7,590 nt of DNA from Planctomycetota bacterium. GTDB taxonomy: Bacteria > Planctomycetota > Planctomycetia > Pirellulales > Thermoguttaceae. How positions within the stretch are numbered: position 1 is the first letter of the stretch; each line of letters opens with the position of its first letter. The notes beneath the pieces were generated by a model. The model was not told the origin of the DNA, did no database searches, and saw only the letters and a program-made list of their open reading frames with translations. Both the position numbers and the translations under genes were made by a program. Shown piece by piece: positions 6,166 to 7,590 of this stretch. The stretch is from assembly GCA_013202535.1 (NCBI GenBank), contig JABMRP010000772.1, positions 1 through 7,590 of the forward strand. The letters are read 5' to 3'.

Positions 6166-6381
6166 TTAATCGACTGGGGTGGACGGCAGCGTAGGCCGAG
6201 GCGGCTTGACGATGTCGCTGGAAGGCGGCTTCGAGGAGGTCGACGAATCCTTCCGGGCAGAAGCCAACTGCTTCTCCAACTCCTCGATTATCACCAGCGC
6301 CGCGACCAGTTGCCTTTCCAACTCCGAAACACGTTCGGCCAGCCGATCGCGGCTTCTACATTGACCCTGTCGCATCTTCAT
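6166..6381 (-). pseudogene. Truncated IS66-type transposase (N-terminal remnant)
   Basis: This 71-residue frame starts 'MKMRQGQCRSRDRLAERV'. It has a short leucine-zipper-like coiled coil (L/V heptads over 'ERVSELERQLVAALVIIEELEKQL'), then 'SSTSSKPPSSDIVKPPRP'. The coiled coil followed by (S/T)SSKPPSSD is the hallmark N-terminus of IS66-family transposases, which are normally about 450-550 residues. Here the frame stops at TAA shortly after the Pro-rich segment. The zinc-binding region and DDE catalytic domain are missing, and nothing like them lies between here and the radical SAM start at 6034. The frame is open upstream to 6492, but that part has no IS66 resemblance; ATG 6381 or 6375 is the more plausible original start. 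It is almost certainly non-functional transposition debris. I cannot identify terminal inverted repeats. Confidence 0.75.
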
Positions 6382-6798
6382 GATGCAACAACCTACCCCA
6401 TACCTCCCGATTCCACCTATAGCAACTCCATGGACCGTGAGGCCATCAGGATGGATAGCCGCTCCGATCGAATGATCCCGGGGGTGTGTCAAAACACCTT
6501 CCTTTCCCGGCGCAAACGCCGCAATCCCTTTCTAGCACGTAACTTCTGTCCAGGGTGTCCGAGATCGCCATGTCAAAATCAAGAGCCCGTAAAGCCGTGC
6601 CGCCAAGAGGTTCTTGACACAGCTTTTTCACCACGAACCTGCCATCGAGCGCATCTACTGAGTGGGCTTATGGGCAATCCAAATGGCCACGGATTTCAAC
6701 GTCTTGGCCGCCCGGCGACGACGGGGCGTTCGAGTTCAACGATTGGAGTTTCGGCCGGCGTTGCCAAGGAGACGGTCAATCGGCCGGCCCGGACACGA
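6382..6798. other. Non-coding stretch between IS66 remnant and ruvA
   Basis: No supportable gene is present in about 417 bp. The longest minus-strand frame (6446-6634, 62 codons) has no recognisable motif and no convincing ribosome site. Small hairpins (CAAGA/TCTTG at 6604-6616, GGTGT/ACACC at 6483-6498) are at the level expected by chance. The stretch may include further eroded transposon sequence next to the IS66 remnant, but I cannot recognise it. A longer stem-loop follows ruvA and is listed separately. Confidence 0.5.
6753..6789 (-). terminator. Stem-loop after ruvA, possible transcript end
   Basis: On the minus strand GGCCGGC (6789-6783) pairs with GCCGGCC (6759-6753), 7 bp. Inside it TTG-A-CC can pair with GGCAA, with one bulged A, giving a longer interrupted hairpin. 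It begins 9 nt after the ruvA stop. There is no U-tract, so it is not a standard intrinsic terminator, but the position suggests a 3'-end structure. Confidence 0.35.
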
Positions 6799-7425
6799 CT
6801 ATTCCTTGCTGCTTTGCTCGTAGATGGCGTGCAGCAGAGCCTGGACGTCGCGGTATTTCTTCTTCGCGCCAAGGGCCGCGTCCAACAGTCGCCGGGCGTC
6901 GCTCTCGTTGTGGCCCAAGCCGCGGAGCAGCTCGAACGCTTCGGAGACCATGTCCGGCTGCACGTCGGCTCCGCCGGCTTCCTCGCGGGTGACCATCAGA
7001 GCGAATTTCGGCACCTTGCGGCGCAGCTTGGCGATGATCCGTTCGGACGTCGCCGGTCCGACGCCGGGCAAAGCGGCCAGCGCTTTGGCGTCCTTCTCCT
7101 CGATGGCCGTGGCCACCTCCTTGACCGGACGCACCATCGCCCGAAGCGCCTTTTTCACCCCTACTCCGTCGACCGAACAGAACAGCTCGAAGAACTCCCG
7201 CTCGACCTTATCGTAGAAGCCGATCAGCCGCGGCGTGAGCCGGCCCTGCATCGGGTTGCCCTCGAGATACTCGATCGTGTGCAGACTGATGTCTTTGCCC
7301 ACGTCGGCCTGCAACTTGCGCCGCGTAAACTCGGGAATAAACACCTCGTGCTCGAAGGCACCGATGCCGACCGTTGCCACGTCGTTGCGAACCTCGATCA
7401 ACCGGCCGGTAATCTTCGTTATCAA
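6799..7425 (-). CDS. ruvA: Holliday junction-binding protein RuvA
   Basis: RuvA tetramers bind the open square form of a Holliday junction and load RuvB hexamers. The 208-residue product has the OB-fold domain I beginning 'MITKITGRLIEV', then two helix-hairpin-helix motifs in domain II ('VDGVGVKKALRAM', 85-97, and 'LPGVGPATSERIIAKL', 119-134), a linker (about 140-157), and the three-helix RuvB-binding domain III ('SEAFELLRGLGHNESDARRLLDAAL', about 161-185). The start is TTG at 7425: it has AGGAG 6 nt upstream and gives the family N-terminus exactly. The domain I loop that carries the acidic pin in E. coli (Glu55-Asp56) is about 8 residues longer here and reads 'IEYLEGNPMQGRLTPRLIGF' (51-70). 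The gene leader contains a palindrome and a 17-bp tandem array. ruvC is not seen and may lie past the right edge. Confidence 0.95.
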   Translation of the reverse strand: MITKITGRLIEVRNDVATVGIGAFEHEVFIPEFTRRKLQADVGKDISLHTIEYLEGNPMQGRLTPRLIGFYDKVEREFFELFCSVDGVGVKKALRAMVRPVKEVATAIEEKDAKALAALPGVGPATSERIIAKLRRKVPKFALMVTREEAGGADVQPDMVSEAFELLRGLGHNESDARRLLDAALGAKKKYRDVQALLHAIYEQSSKE

Positions 7426-7431
7426 AGGAAG

Positions 7432-7436
7432 CTCCT
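7432..7436 (-). promoter_or_regulatory. Ribosome binding site of ruvA
   Basis: AGGAG on the minus strand lies 6 nt before TTG 7425-7423. It fixes a non-ATG start for ruvA. It also sits in a segment, TACAACCAG-GAG, that resembles a decayed copy of the neighbouring 17-bp repeat (TACAAACCAG...). Confidence 0.75.
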
Positions 7437-7446
7437 GGTTGTAGCA

Positions 7447-7463
7447 GGCACACTCCGTGTGCC
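7447..7463. repeat. Perfect palindrome GGCACAC-TCC-GTGTGCC upstream of ruvA
   Basis: A 7-bp perfect inverted repeat with a 3-nt centre lies 10 bp upstream of the ruvA Shine-Dalgarno sequence. The surrounding words TAGCAGGCACACTCCGTGTG match what I remember as a recurrent intergenic element in planctomycete genomes, similar in style to REP sequences. That is recollection, not a search. In RNA it would fold into a compact hairpin within the ruvA leader if transcription starts upstream of it. Confidence 0.6.
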
Positions 7464-7590
7464 GTCCGCTGGTTTGTACCGTCCGCTGGTTTGTACCGTC
7501 CGCTGGTTTGTACCGTCCGCTGGTTTGTACCGTCCGCTGGTTTGTACCGTCCGCTGGTTTGTACCGTCCGCTGGTTTGTACCGTCCGCTG
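7462..7590. repeat. Perfect 17-bp tandem array, running off the right edge
   Basis: The unit CCGTCCGCTGGTTTGTA is repeated 7 full times (7462-7580) plus 10 bases, with no mismatches, up to the last base of the window. A period of 17 is not a multiple of 3, so the array does not encode a repeated peptide. There are no spacers, so it is not a CRISPR array. The 17-bp period also extends left with one mismatch into the palindrome's right arm: TGTGCC at 7458-7463 against TGTACC at 7475-7480. The array lies directly upstream of ruvA. Total length is unknown. Confidence 0.97.

Noticed and set aside
6485..6621. TGTGTCAA ... TTGACACA inverted repeat, considered as ends of a small MITE
   Set aside because: An 8-bp inverted match within about 140 bp is expected more than ten times by chance in a window of this size, and the adjoining bases align poorly.
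6446..6634. 62-codon minus-strand frame upstream of the IS66 remnant
   Set aside because: It has no motif, no family resemblance and no convincing ribosome site. Length is within chance for this base composition.
7462..7590. CRISPR array
   Set aside because: The units are directly adjacent with no spacers and the unit is only 17 bp. This is a simple tandem repeat.

Overview
The window is GC-rich (roughly 60 percent by eye) bacterial chromosome. It most likely comes from a planctomycete, perhaps Pirellulales. This is inferred from the style of several proteins: a RuvB with 'FAMCIPRNMGV' and 'SGATLKAPKDMLPYL', a RuvA with a lengthened domain I loop, and a tiny BON protein with 'YYQKQMAQE'. TTG/GTG starts and a GGCACAC/GTGTGCC intergenic palindrome fit the same picture. 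No database search was possible, so the taxonomy is inference.

Layout. Left part, plus strand: the 3' end of a TPR-like gene (2-190), a short spacer with three degenerate 18-19 bp repeats, then a complete long-form D-3-phosphoglycerate dehydrogenase, serA (377-2002). After a structured spacer comes a small BON-domain gene (2161-2403). It converges on a minus-strand STAS-domain gene (2400-2777), and their stop codons overlap. Everything to the right reads on the minus strand. In transcription order from the right edge these are ruvA (7425-6799), about 730 bp holding a truncated IS66-type transposase remnant, a cobalamin-binding-type radical SAM protein of unknown substrate (about 6034-4187), and ruvB (4055-3021) with its own candidate promoter. 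The right edge, just upstream of ruvA, holds a perfect palindrome and then a perfect 17-bp tandem array that runs off the window.

How the genes work together. RuvA and RuvB form the Holliday-junction branch-migration motor. Here their genes are split by an unrelated radical SAM gene and transposon debris, and ruvC is not in the window. SerA commits 3-phosphoglycerate to serine synthesis. The BON and STAS proteins are small and of unknown specific role. The convergence point at about 2400 separates the two transcription directions.

I see no CRISPR array, tRNA, rRNA or defence system. The gene content is mostly ordinary. The less ordinary signals are the 17-bp array and palindrome in the ruvA leader, the enlarged acidic-pin region of RuvA, the uncharacterised radical SAM enzyme, and the structured pyrimidine-rich leader before the BON gene.
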